Positions 8,092 to 16,655 of a stretch of DNA of 64,000 nucleotides are shown here, one piece after another (positions within the stretch are counted from its first letter, which is position 1; the number at the start of each line of letters is the position of its first letter). The position numbers and the translations under genes were made by a program. The stretch is from contig JAKVBG010000013.1 in assembly GCA_022447605.1 (NCBI GenBank), forward strand, positions 36,741 to 100,740, written 5' to 3'. The notes beneath the pieces were generated by a model, which saw nothing but the letters and a program-made list of their open reading frames with translations, did no database searches and was not told the DNA's origin. The DNA is from Mariniblastus sp. Its GTDB lineage: Bacteria > Planctomycetota > Planctomycetia > Pirellulales > Pirellulaceae.

Positions 8092-9435
8092 CTACGGGTT
8101 ATTTTCAAAACAGAACAGGTGCTTGTCACTCCGGATAATGATCTCGTCACCGACAATGGCCGGTGTGGCATCGACCGGTTCGCCCAGCTCATTGGCCGCA
8201 ATGACTTCCATCTCGTCACCATGCTTTAACACCAGCGTGTTGCCGTTTCTGCCGGTGATGAAAATATGGTCATTGGCGGCCACCATGGAGGCGTACAACT
8301 CACGCATCCCCTCCAGGCGAACTTCGTCAATGATGGTTTCCCCCGTCTTGGCATCGACGGCCGTCATGACCGAGCTGCTTCCCTTGGTCGAGTAAATCTG
8401 TCCTTTGTAGAGGACACCTGTCGGCACGTAAGGCCCAATGTCGCGGCGTGCCCAGGTGATTTTGTCCGTGTCGGTAATGTCACCCTGGCTATCGAGGGGG
8501 ATCCCCATGGCGGCGTTGCCTCGAAACCCGGTCATGCAGATCACCATGTCATCGATCACCATCGGGGTGGGGATCGGGTTGCCGGCCTGGCCACCGCATT
8601 CCCAGATCAGGTCGCCATTGGCAAGGTCATAGCTGCGGACCCGGTTGGTACCGTTGGTGACAATCTGGACCTTATCGCCGAACTTGACAATCAGTGGCGT
8701 CGACCAGGTAGTCCGTTCATCACGGTCCTTTTTCCATTTCGTCTTGCCCGTTTTGGCATCCATGGCCTCGATAAAGGACTGACCCTCGTGGTCCCAGTTG
8801 ACGACCAGTGTATCCCCGTACAGCGCGGGTGTGGCCCCTTCGCCGAACCCGTTGCGGGTCGACATGGTTCCCAGTTGTCGCTCCCACTTGACCTGGCCAT
8901 CCATATCCAGGCAGAACAGGCCGAAAGAATTGAACGAAGCCCAAATATGTTTCCCGTCGGTGATCGGTGATCCGGAACTCTGCGTATTAGTCGAGTGACC
9001 ACTTTCGTGGGGGACCGCTTCGTTGACCTTGGTCTGCCAGAGTGTCTTTCCCGTCTTGCGGTCGACACAGAGAACCAGGAACTCATGGATCTGGGTCGGT
9101 TTGGGTCTTCGCCGACCAAAACGGGACCGCCGTCCTTCTTCCGGCTCTGCCGGTTCTTCCTCTTCCGCCTCAGGTGCCTTGCGCTCGGTTTCGATGGCGG
9201 TCAGCAAGATGATCTTGTCACCCCAGACCACCGGGCTGGCCGAGCCCTTCCCCGGGATTTCGACCGACCATTTTGCCGACTCGGGCGTCCATTCGGTCGG
9301 GGGGTTGGCATGGATGGCCACCCCGTTGCCGGCTGGGCCACGAAACTGGGGCCAGTTCTGTTCGGTCTCGTCGACCAGCAGCGCGGTGCACGAAACGGTC
9401 CAACAGCTAGCGAAAATGGCAACGGGAAGCATCAT
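8092..9435 (-). CDS. PQQ-like beta-propeller protein (BamB-like)
   Basis: The 447-residue protein starts with a short signal segment and then the 'N-W-P-Q-F-R-G-P-A-G-N-G-V' opening typical of planctomycete PQQ-propeller proteins. Blade motifs follow, such as 'D-R-K-T-G-K-T-L-W', 'D-A-K-T-G-K-T-K-W', 'D-L-A-N-G-D-L-I-W' and 'D-A-K-T-G-E-T-I-I'. A charged insertion rich in Glu and Arg lies near residues 85-110. It is probably periplasmic. No methanol-dehydrogenase-type catalytic Asp or Cys-Cys pair is obvious, so a scaffold or assembly role is as likely as enzymatic activity. Confidence 0.85.
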   Translation of the reverse strand: MMLPVAIFASCWTVSCTALLVDETEQNWPQFRGPAGNGVAIHANPPTEWTPESAKWSVEIPGKGSASPVVWGDKIILLTAIETERKAPEAEEEEPAEPEEGRRSRFGRRRPKPTQIHEFLVLCVDRKTGKTLWQTKVNEAVPHESGHSTNTQSSGSPITDGKHIWASFNSFGLFCLDMDGQVKWERQLGTMSTRNGFGEGATPALYGDTLVVNWDHEGQSFIEAMDAKTGKTKWKKDRDERTTWSTPLIVKFGDKVQIVTNGTNRVRSYDLANGDLIWECGGQAGNPIPTPMVIDDMVICMTGFRGNAAMGIPLDSQGDITDTDKITWARRDIGPYVPTGVLYKGQIYSTKGSSSVMTAVDAKTGETIIDEVRLEGMRELYASMVAANDHIFITGRNGNTLVLKHGDEMEVIAANELGEPVDATPAIVGDEIIIRSDKHLFCFENNP

Positions 9436-9997
9436 GGTTGAATCCTCTCCTGGTCAATCCAAATGGGAAACGGGGTAGCCTGTCAGGACAATTATTATCC
9501 TGCAGGGACCGATGCGACAACAGGCTACCAGCTGGCCAGACCGGACTGCTCTCGTGGGACCGTTTGAAAAACGTGGAGAGTTTCCGGATGGAGGGCGACT
9601 GCAAAATCTTGGAAAGCCCCCTGAATCGGGTCGAAAACAGGCCTCTGCTCCGCTGAGGAGAAACCGTATTTGCCAGCACTCCTGACTGCTGGCAAACCGT
9701 GATGCATCGCGTGAATGCACCCCGAACGGCTGCTTCATGAACCGCCCAGCGGAGCCGTTGCCCGGTTTTTTCACATAAACGGGCTGTTTGTGTCGTGGTG
9801 GGGAGCGAAACCGTTTCTGTTGAGTCAGGCTTGCCGCCTGTGCCGGTTAGTCAACCTGGCCAGACTAGAACGTGCAGTGAGAACGATTTGGATGGATTTC
9901 GCCAGATCTGACGATGACACCAGTGACAAGCGTTCTGCGGGAATCCCCACGTACAACGCGCCCATACAATCCTATCGCTTTAACAAAGGAATTGAAA
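9436..9997. other. Divergent intergenic region, 562 bp
   Basis: This stretch separates the minus-strand PQQ gene from the plus-strand barrel gene and must hold promoters for both. I see no convincing coding frame. It contains one perfect inverted repeat (listed separately). No -10/-35 pair could be picked with confidence. Confidence 0.6.
9669..9696. repeat. Perfect 10-bp inverted repeat, 8-base loop
   Basis: The arms at 9669-9678 and 9687-9696 (TTTGCCAGCA and its complement) are perfectly paired. No T-run follows on either strand, so it is not a standard terminator. It sits about 300 bases before the start of the barrel gene and about 230 bases before the PQQ gene on the other strand, where it could be an operator or a transcript hairpin. 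Confidence 0.6.
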
Positions 9998-11014
9998 ATG
10001 TTGCGGTCCAGTTTTATTGTTTGCATTTTAACGGTTGCCATGGCTGGCTCAGCATGGGGCCAGGATGGTCAGACTCCCGATGCCAATGCGGGTTGTGATA
10101 CGGCTGCATGTGACAGCGCATGTGACAGCGCTTGTGACAGCGCCTGTGATAACAAAGTTGGTGGTGCATTGCTCGGACGAATGAACAAGTGCGCTACGCT
10201 CAGCAAGCCACGCATCCTCCAAGCTTGTGATGCCAATGCTTGTGATTCAAATGGTGCCTGTGATGGCCGCGTTGGTCGTGGCGGATTGCTCCGAAACCGA
10301 TGTCATTTCGATCTTCGTGTAACTCGTTGCGGTTGTGTTCTGCCTAAGTACACCAGCCTGTTCGTCGGTGGTACGACAACGCAGGGCTTTGACGGAGACG
10401 CCGGTCAAGCCGTCTTCCCAGTCGATGGTCAATTCGAAGACGGTTTCATCACTGGTTTTGCCAATGGTCGTTACCTGAATGACTGCTGGCGAATCGAATC
10501 GGAATGGGCTTGGCGTCGTAGCGAGGTACAGAACCCATATGACCCGAACGTATTGGGAAGTCCTACCGCAGTTACTCAAATCTATTCAGATGGCCCAGAT
10601 GGTGACAAGGCGGCCTTGAACGTCTACTCTTGGACGGCCAACCTGTACCGTGACTTCGGTAACTCTCGCCTGCGTCCCTACATCGGCGTTGGTGGTGGTT
10701 TCAACCTGCAGGCCATGAACGGTCGACGTTGGAATGACCTTGACGATGTTGATGCCAGCTCGACTATGTTTGGTGTCAAGACTTGGGGTTTCGGTTACCA
10801 GGGAATCCTCGGTCTGTCTTACCAGACCAAGCGTTGCAACAACCTGTTTGTTGAATACCGTTACTACGGTACCAGCACTTCCAACCTGAACAAGGTTTCC
10901 GCTTTGAATGGCGATGTCTTCCCAGGAGGAACCATTGAAGCTGTTGCTACTCAGACGGACGACTTCCAGGTTGACCAGAACATGATCGTCTTCGGTCTGC
11001 GAATCAATCGCTAG
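9998..11014 (+). CDS. Cys-rich outer-membrane beta-barrel protein
   Basis: The 338-residue protein starts at the ATG at 9998, preceded by AAAGGA. It has a signal peptide (about residues 1-20, ending SAWGQ). Residues 27-105 are cysteine-rich, with four tandem A-C-D-S/N units and further 'A-C-D' and 'G-A-C-D-G' motifs. From about residue 110 the pattern is amphipathic strands with Gly and aromatic residues ('Y-I-G-V-G-G-G-F-N', 'F-V-E-Y-R-Y-Y-G'), as in 8- to 10-stranded outer-membrane barrels. The cysteine segment may form disulfides with the planctomycete envelope; that is inference. Codons favour CGT, GGT and AAC and a strong terminator follows, both suggesting high expression. Confidence 0.8.
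   Translation: MLRSSFIVCILTVAMAGSAWGQDGQTPDANAGCDTAACDSACDSACDSACDNKVGGALLGRMNKCATLSKPRILQACDANACDSNGACDGRVGRGGLLRNRCHFDLRVTRCGCVLPKYTSLFVGGTTTQGFDGDAGQAVFPVDGQFEDGFITGFANGRYLNDCWRIESEWAWRRSEVQNPYDPNVLGSPTAVTQIYSDGPDGDKAALNVYSWTANLYRDFGNSRLRPYIGVGGGFNLQAMNGRRWNDLDDVDASSTMFGVKTWGFGYQGILGLSYQTKRCNNLFVEYRYYGTSTSNLNKVSALNGDVFPGGTIEAVATQTDDFQVDQNMIVFGLRINR
10106..10153 (+). repeat. 12-bp tandem repeat encoding ACDS units
   Basis: Four in-frame copies of a 12-base unit (TGTGACAGCGCN phase) encode Ala-Cys-Asp-Ser three times and then Ala-Cys-Asp-Asn. The copies are nearly identical in DNA, so the number may vary by slippage between strains. Confidence 0.85.
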
Positions 11015-11051
11015 GTTTGACTGAACGATTCAAGTTCGCTTGAAAGAACGT

Positions 11052-11080
11052 GCGACCAGGAGCCAATGGTTCCTGGTCGC
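11052..11080 (+). terminator. Rho-independent terminator of the barrel gene
   Basis: A perfect 10-bp stem (GCGACCAGGA at 11052-11061 paired with 11071-11080) with a 9-base loop is followed by seven T at 11081-11087. It lies 38 bases after the stop of the barrel gene. Confidence 0.92.
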
Positions 11081-11266
11081 TTTTTTTGTGCGCTCTGTTT
11101 TTTCGCGATTCAGGTTGGTTCAGCGTTCCCGTCGAATTGGTTTTGTTTTGCAATGTGACTTCAGCCAGACGGTTCAATCCGGTGGTGTTATCTGGCTTCT
11201 ATGGAAGGGTGCACGCTTGCCTTTGAAGGTCGGATCACAGATGATTGCCTGAGGCGGCAGGCCTAC

Positions 11267-11298
11267 GGTGCCTGCTGGCTCCGGTGCCTGCTGGCTCC
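11267..11298. repeat. Tandem duplication of a 16-bp unit
   Basis: The unit GGTGCCTGCTGGCTCC occurs twice head to tail (11267-11282 and 11283-11298), upstream of the PQQ gene. It could be a recent slippage duplication in the leader. Confidence 0.85.
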
Positions 11299-11376
11299 AA
11301 ATCTTCGGAAAACGGCTTGAATCAACGCTCTGAACGAGCAAGCAGGAATAGCAAACACGAATCGATGAGGAATTTG

Positions 11377-12717
11377 ATGCGAGATCGACGACAGCCGGTA
11401 ACTGCGCGGGGTATCAAACGAATGGCATGGCTCGCTCTGCTAGGATGTGCGTGGGCTGGCGTCGCAATTGGGGAAGACTGGCGTCAATGGCAGGGCCCGG
11501 GGCGGGATGGTGTCTGGCACGAGACGGGCACGATCGACAAATTTCCGGCCGACGGCCCCAAGGTGCTGTGGAGAGTGCCGTTGTCCAACGGTTTTTCCGG
11601 ACCGGCCGTCTTTGAAAATCGTCTTTTCGTGACCGACTTTGTTAGCTCGGGGGGCGATGACACTCCGGATCCTGGCAAGAAGAGCGAATTGTCGGGTCGA
11701 GAGCGGGTGCATTGTCTCGACAGTCGAACGGGCAAGCCATTGTGGGTTCATGAAGATGAATGCGACTACAAAATTTCCTATCCGAATGGTCCGCGCGCAA
11801 CGCCAACCGTCGATGGGGATCGAGTTTATACACTCGGTGCGGAAGGGCGTTTGAATTGCCTGAAGACAGACAATGGGGAAGTCGTCTGGACACGTGATCT
11901 GAAGAAAGATTACGAGATGGAACTGGCACCCCATTGGGGTTTTGCAGCCCACCCGCTGGTCGACGGTGATACGCTCTACTGCGTTGTGGGAGGAAAAGGG
12001 AGTGTGGCCGTTGCGTTTGACAAAATGACGGGTCAAGAGCGTTGGCGAGCGCTGGATGCTGCCAGTTCCGGCTATTGTCCTCCGACCATGATTGAGGCGG
12101 GGGGGACGAAGCAGCTTTTAATCTGGCACCCCGAGTCCTTAAACAGCTTGAACCCGGAGACGGGCGACGTTTACTGGTCCGTTCCCATGAAGCCAGCTTA
12201 TGAGATGTCGATCATTGCGCCCATTCACTACCAGGATTACTTGTACGCAGTTGCCCTGCAGGGAACATCGATGTTGCTGAAATTGTCCCCCGATACGCCG
12301 ACTGCCACGGAAGTCTGGAATGGCAAAGGTGTCCACCCGGATCACAATCCCCCGTTAGTGGTCGAAGGCAACGCCTATGGAATTGATGTGAAAGGCCATT
12401 TGCGTTGTGTCGACTTAAAGTCGGGTGAGCGGCGTTGGGAGTCGCTGGCCACAGCCCCCCATGGTCGGCCGGCCAGTTCCGCCACGGGATTCATGGTTCG
12501 TAACGGCGACAAGTTTTATGTAATGATCGAAACAGGCGATCTGTTGATCGCCAAGATGTCTCCCGCTGGTTACCAGGAATTGGATCGGGCCCACATCTTG
12601 GAGCCGACCAGCCGCACGGGTAACCGGAAGGTCGTCTGGAGCCACCCGGCCTTTGCCAACCGGTGTATGTTTGCCCGCAATGACAAGGAGATTGTCTGCG
12701 TTTCACTGGCCAAGTAG
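11377..12717 (+). CDS. Exported PQQ-like beta-propeller protein
   Basis: About 446 residues from the ATG at 11377, which has GAGG six bases upstream; 11365 is an alternative. A basic N-terminus and a hydrophobic segment (WLALLGCAWAGVAIG) form the signal peptide. The mature part opens with 'D-W-R-Q-W-Q-G-P-G-R-D-G-V-W', the usual first blade of planctomycete PQQ proteins, and continues with blades such as 'D-S-R-T-G-K-P-L-W', 'K-T-D-N-G-E-V-V-W' and 'D-L-K-S-G-E-R-R-W'. It is presumably periplasmic with an unknown partner. It is the third PQQ-type protein in the first 13 kb. The three differ in blade sequence and are not obvious recent duplicates. Confidence 0.85.
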   Translation: MRDRRQPVTARGIKRMAWLALLGCAWAGVAIGEDWRQWQGPGRDGVWHETGTIDKFPADGPKVLWRVPLSNGFSGPAVFENRLFVTDFVSSGGDDTPDPGKKSELSGRERVHCLDSRTGKPLWVHEDECDYKISYPNGPRATPTVDGDRVYTLGAEGRLNCLKTDNGEVVWTRDLKKDYEMELAPHWGFAAHPLVDGDTLYCVVGGKGSVAVAFDKMTGQERWRALDAASSGYCPPTMIEAGGTKQLLIWHPESLNSLNPETGDVYWSVPMKPAYEMSIIAPIHYQDYLYAVALQGTSMLLKLSPDTPTATEVWNGKGVHPDHNPPLVVEGNAYGIDVKGHLRCVDLKSGERRWESLATAPHGRPASSATGFMVRNGDKFYVMIETGDLLIAKMSPAGYQELDRAHILEPTSRTGNRKVVWSHPAFANRCMFARNDKEIVCVSLAK

Positions 12718-12806
12718 TGGGGAGTGGCCGTGTGAGCCTGGCTGCCGATGCGGGGCAGGTTACGTATCCAGGGCAAGCGATTGCAGGTATGTCAGCGGCT
12801 CCCTTT

Positions 12807-13793
12807 TCAGTTTTGGGAACCGTTGAGCTCAGCCAGTAATTTTCGCCAGGCTGCGAGCTCCGAACGAGGGGCAAACCGTGGCTTCAGCCGGCGTGTTGCT
12901 TCCAGCAGTTTCCGGTAAAAACCAGGATCGCTTTCCGATCGTTCGAGCAATCGGGCCAGTTTCCGGCGGTCACCTACCGGGAACAAACCGGGGTAATCGT
13001 TGCCCAGCATGCCACAGGTCGTGGAGATCCGGGTCGAGAGAATGGGGACGTCGTTCAGGATTGCCTCGGCAAAAACACTCGGGCCCCCTTCCGATCGGGA
13101 GGTCAACACGAGCAGTCGGCTACGTGCAATCCGCCGCCTGGCTTGCCAGTGGGCAACCCCGCCCTCCCACCGGTACCGGGGATTGGTTGCTGATTCCTGT
13201 TCCGCCCGAACGGCATACGATTCGCTCAGGGCAAACCCGATATGGTTGATTTGGATACGGGACGAAGCGGGTATCAGGCGCGCCGCCCGGGCTGCCAGGA
13301 AAGGGTCTTTTTCGGCTCGCAAATGACCGGCCACAACGACTTCGAAACAACGGGTCAACCGCCGCGGCCGTGGCCGCAGGGTTGTGGCCGATTGAAAGAT
13401 GGTTCGACACTTGCCTTGGACGGAACGGGGCAGTTGCTGGCGGGCCTTTTCCTGCAGCAGGACGATTCGGTCTGCTGCACGCAATGATTGTTGCGCCGAT
13501 CGGTAACCGGGTGACCGGGCAGATTGCAAATTGCGGTTCAGGTCGGTTCCGGTCAGACCGACGATGATCGGTCTTTGGGGGAACCGGGCCGCAAACTGGC
13601 TGACGGATTTGGCGCTGCGAAACGCGTGCAGGGCCACCAGGCAGTCGTGGGCGGTATCTCGGTTTCTCTGAAAGTGAGCCGTCACCCGCACCTGGTGTCC
13701 CAGTTGCCGCAACATATGGGCCCACCGCCTGGCAGTGACCTGGTTGCCCAGTGGAGTCTTTCCGGTTCCAGGGGTCACAATCAGAATCTGCAT
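12807..13793 (-). CDS. SenB-type glycosyltransferase (TIGR04348-like)
   Basis: The 328-residue protein is a GT-B enzyme matching my memory of the TIGR04348 group, which includes SenB, the selenosugar synthase of selenoneine biosynthesis. SenB joins selenophosphate to UDP-GlcNAc. Family-like segments are the N-terminal 'I-V-T-P-x-x-G-x-x-x-G-N-x-V-T-A-x-R-W', 'V-G-L-T-G-T-D-L', 'V-A-G-H-L-R-A-E-K-D-P', 'N-P-R-Y-x-W' and 'S-E-G-G-P-S-V-F-A-E-A'. I chose the ATG at 13793 because the family begins at this MQILIV segment; the frame extends 30 residues further. The pathway partners SenA and SenC are not in the window, so the sugar acceptor and the selenium link are unproven. Confidence 0.75.
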   Translation of the reverse strand: MQILIVTPGTGKTPLGNQVTARRWAHMLRQLGHQVRVTAHFQRNRDTAHDCLVALHAFRSAKSVSQFAARFPQRPIIVGLTGTDLNRNLQSARSPGYRSAQQSLRAADRIVLLQEKARQQLPRSVQGKCRTIFQSATTLRPRPRRLTRCFEVVVAGHLRAEKDPFLAARAARLIPASSRIQINHIGFALSESYAVRAEQESATNPRYRWEGGVAHWQARRRIARSRLLVLTSRSEGGPSVFAEAILNDVPILSTRISTTCGMLGNDYPGLFPVGDRRKLARLLERSESDPGFYRKLLEATRRLKPRFAPRSELAAWRKLLAELNGSQN

Positions 13794-13965
13794 AACGGAT
13801 CGATCCCGGAGAGGATAGGGTGGACGGGCTGGTGGTTCCGTCCGCGACACGGGCCAAGTAGAAACCTTCGCGTCGCGGGACAATCCAGTCTAACCGATCC
13901 GTTTGCTTGGCGCAGAGAACCGTATCTCCGTTTCTGAAAAACGGTCGGATCACGGGCCGTAGGAG

Positions 13966-14910
13966 CTAGGCCGCTCGCCGTTCGGCCGTACCGGGGATTG
14001 ATTCGGGCAGGGCCGTTTCTCGCCACGATTCGGTATGCTTGATAATCGCCAGGTGCCGGCGAAACGACTGGTCGGCAGATCGATCCCGCTGAGACGTCAA
14101 GCGCTGCAGGCCGTGACGCAGTCGCCAGCTTTGCAGGGGAGACCGGGCCATATCGAGCAGGGTTCGGGCCCAGCGTGAAGATCGACCCTGGCGGCCGTAG
14201 CGATACAGGGAACGCTCGGCGGTGGTACCGTGGGGCTGGCGCGATTCCGCCTGGACCCGGGACTCTCGGTCTACCGTGGCCACAATTTCGCTGCAGAGCT
14301 GGTTGGAGAAACCGAGGGCTTGCAGACTGAGTGCCAATTCGACGTCCAGGTAGATATCTTCGGTCAGGCAACCGAGCCGACCGATGGCACTGATGATCGA
14401 TCGGCGGTAGATCCCGAAATGACTACTCGGGCCGAGCGGTGTCAGGCGTTGCAGTGATCGGCCATATAGTTTTTGACCACAGCCCAGCAGTTGTCGTGTT
14501 CCCGCTGCGTCCGCGTCCACGCCGGCGACCGTGATTCGGGCCGGTTGGGATGACGGCACGATCAAGGGTGTCAGGCTGCCCGTTTGCGGGTTCTCAAAGG
14601 CCTGTTCTACCGGGTGCTCCCACCCTTCGTCCAACTCGACACCCGGGCGAATCAGGACGATCCACTCCCCGCTGGAGGCGGTCACTGCCAGGTCAAACTG
14701 GTTGGCCAGACTGGAACTGCTTTCGACGATCCAGTCAACCTCGGAACCGAGCCCATGCGGGTCCTGATAACTGCCGTCGTGAACCACCAGGATCTGCGCT
14801 TGATGGGGGCGCGATCGAAGGACCGAGGCCAACGTATCCTCAAACCGTTGTACCTCGTTTTCAGTCTGGTTGTCCCAGTCGACGGGAATTACGATTGAAA
14901 ACCGGTTCAT
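13966..14910 (-). CDS. Family 2-like glycosyltransferase
   Basis: The 314-residue protein starts with 'F-S-I-V-I-P-V' and has 'I-L-V-V-H-D-G-S-Y' plus 'A-S-S-G-E-W-I-V-L-I-R-P-G-V', the nucleotide-binding layout of GT2 (GT-A fold). The usual DxD is replaced by 'R-P-G-V', so metal binding may differ. The last 100 residues are basic and helical. It lies 172 bases before the SenB-type gene on the same strand, and the two may act on the same glycan. The start at 14910 fits the family; an ATG at 14928 adds six residues. The sugar and acceptor are unknown. Confidence 0.7.
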   Translation of the reverse strand: MNRFSIVIPVDWDNQTENEVQRFEDTLASVLRSRPHQAQILVVHDGSYQDPHGLGSEVDWIVESSSSLANQFDLAVTASSGEWIVLIRPGVELDEGWEHPVEQAFENPQTGSLTPLIVPSSQPARITVAGVDADAAGTRQLLGCGQKLYGRSLQRLTPLGPSSHFGIYRRSIISAIGRLGCLTEDIYLDVELALSLQALGFSNQLCSEIVATVDRESRVQAESRQPHGTTAERSLYRYGRQGRSSRWARTLLDMARSPLQSWRLRHGLQRLTSQRDRSADQSFRRHLAIIKHTESWRETALPESIPGTAERRAA

Positions 14911-15187
14911 AGTAGGGCACCCGTTCATACAACCTCAAAAACGGTGGCCAGACTGTTCGTCGAATCCTTGACAGCTGGCATCCTGTGCGAATATAGGCAT
15001 CGCGTACGAAACAGATTTCGGCCGTCTCTGCTGTCAGGTTGACCTATTTTGAACGGTTGTCGAATGTTCAGTTGTGGCGGCAAAATTTCCGCCAATTCGA
15101 CTGATTTTATTCAAGTATCTGCGGTTCTTTCCCAGCTCTGACTGACGGGTGATTGCCCAATCGGGGCGAAACTCATAAAACCAAGGG

Positions 15188-15982
15188 ATGAGACAATATC
15201 TGCAACTCCTGGACCATATTCTTGCCGATGGGACCACCAAATCAGATCGGACAGGGACCGGTACACTCAGTGTTTTCGGTTACCAAATGAGGTTTGATCT
15301 ATCGGAAGGTTTCCCGATGGTGACGACCAAAAAACTGCATTTCAAGAGCATTGCCTACGAGTTGTTGTGGTTTCTCAGAGGAGATACCAACATTCGTTTC
15401 CTGCAGGACCATGGGGTCCGAATCTGGAATGAATGGGCCGATGAAGAGGGAGAACTGGGCCCGGTTTACGGTTCCCAATGGCGGTCCTGGAAGGGCGCTG
15501 ACGGCACCACGGTCGATCAGATCAGTCAGGTCGTGGAACAGATTCAAACGAATCCCTCTTCCCGGCGGTTGATTGTCAGCGCATGGAACGTGGCCGAAAT
15601 TCCCAAGATGAAATTACCCCCCTGCCACGCTTTTTTCCAGTTTTATGTTTCCCAGGGACGTTTGTCTTGCCAACTGTATCAACGGAGCGCGGACGTTTTC
15701 CTGGGGGTGCCATTCAACATTGCATCGTATGCACTGCTGACGATGATGATGGCCCAGGCCTGCGGTTTGCAACCGGGTGATTTTGTCCATACGCTGGGGG
15801 ATGCCCATCTCTATGAGAACCATCTTGACCAGGCGCGCCTGCAACTCAGTCGAGAACCGTATCCCTTGCCAACCCTCGAGTTGAACCCTGAAATCAAATC
15901 GATTTTTGATTTTGATTACGCCGACCTGAAGTTGCTCAATTATACCGCCCATCCCCATATCAAAGCGGCGGTTGCCGTCTAG
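15188..15982 (+). CDS. thyA: Thymidylate synthase ThyA
   Basis: The 264-residue protein has the standard length of ThyA. It methylates dUMP to dTMP using methylenetetrahydrofolate and releases dihydrofolate. The N-terminus has '[10 protein letters not shown]', the folate/phosphate-binding segment. The nucleophile is Cys146 in 'L-P-P-C-H', followed by '[16 protein letters not shown]' and the terminal 'A-A-V-A-V'. All key regions look intact. The folA gene follows 80 bases later on the same strand, so the pair probably forms an operon for dTMP synthesis. The ATG at 15188 fits the family, although the purine-rich AAGGG sits directly against it. Confidence 0.97.
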   Translation: MRQYLQLLDHILADGTTKSDRTGTGTLSVFGYQMRFDLSEGFPMVTTKKLHFKSIAYELLWFLRGDTNIRFLQDHGVRIWNEWADEEGELGPVYGSQWRSWKGADGTTVDQISQVVEQIQTNPSSRRLIVSAWNVAEIPKMKLPPCHAFFQFYVSQGRLSCQLYQRSADVFLGVPFNIASYALLTMMMAQACGLQPGDFVHTLGDAHLYENHLDQARLQLSREPYPLPTLELNPEIKSIFDFDYADLKLLNYTAHPHIKAAVAV

Positions 15983-16062
15983 TTCGACTTGGCCATGATG
16001 TTAACGCTTAGCCCAACCTGGTTCAGCAGGTCTTCCACCATGCCCTGCAGGATGAGTCGTTC

Positions 16063-16557
16063 ATGAAAACGGTATCGTTGATCGTGGCGGCCAGTGAAAA
16101 CGGCGTGATTGGCCAGGCTGGCGATTTGCCGTGGCGTTTGTCAGCTGATCTGCAACGCTTCAAGCAATTGACGATGGGGCACGCCATCATTATGGGGCGG
16201 AAGACTTTCGAGTCGATCGGTCGTCTGTTACCGGGGCGAACCACCATCATTGTGACGCGTCAGGCGGGTTATGAATTTCCTGGCGCCCTGGTTGCGGGCA
16301 GCATTTCGGAGGCGATCGAGATGTCGGCCAGCGACCCTTCCCCTTTCATTACTGGTGGGGCGGAGATTTACCGCCTCGCTCTGGATCGGGTCGACCGGAT
16401 CTACCTGACCCGGATTCACGCCGAGGTTGAGGGGGATACGTACCTGTCGGGGATCGACTGGGGTGAATGGAAGCAGGTCGAATCGGAAGCCCATTATGCG
16501 GATGATCGGAATCAGTTCGATTTCACGTTTGAGGTATATGCCAGAATTACGGCGTAA
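16063..16557 (+). CDS. folA: Dihydrofolate reductase FolA
   Basis: The 164-residue protein reduces dihydrofolate (the ThyA product) to tetrahydrofolate with NADPH. The N-terminal 'A-A-S-E-N-G-V-I-G' loop, 'L-P-W-R-L-S-A-D-L' (acidic active-site residue in the helix), 'M-G-R-K-T-F-E-S-I-G' (NADPH-binding) and 'I-T-G-G-A-E-I-Y' are all present in order. The length is typical of bacterial FolA, and it directly follows thyA, which regenerates its substrate. Confidence 0.96.
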   Translation: MKTVSLIVAASENGVIGQAGDLPWRLSADLQRFKQLTMGHAIIMGRKTFESIGRLLPGRTTIIVTRQAGYEFPGALVAGSISEAIEMSASDPSPFITGGAEIYRLALDRVDRIYLTRIHAEVEGDTYLSGIDWGEWKQVESEAHYADDRNQFDFTFEVYARITA

Positions 16558-16655
16558 ATTGAGTTCGCAACACCGTCAGGCCGGTTTGGTTTGAGCTACA
16601 ATATGGGTTGAACATCCCTTCGACCTACACCTTGTACACCTTGAGGCCTGATCTG

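Larger units (their letters stand above)
11015..11376. other. Intergenic region between barrel and PQQ genes
   Basis: This 362-base gap holds the terminator at 11052 and a tandem 16-base duplication at 11267-11298. The reading frame of the PQQ gene stays open back to 11245, but that stretch has no protein-like composition, so I treat it as untranslated. Confidence 0.55.
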
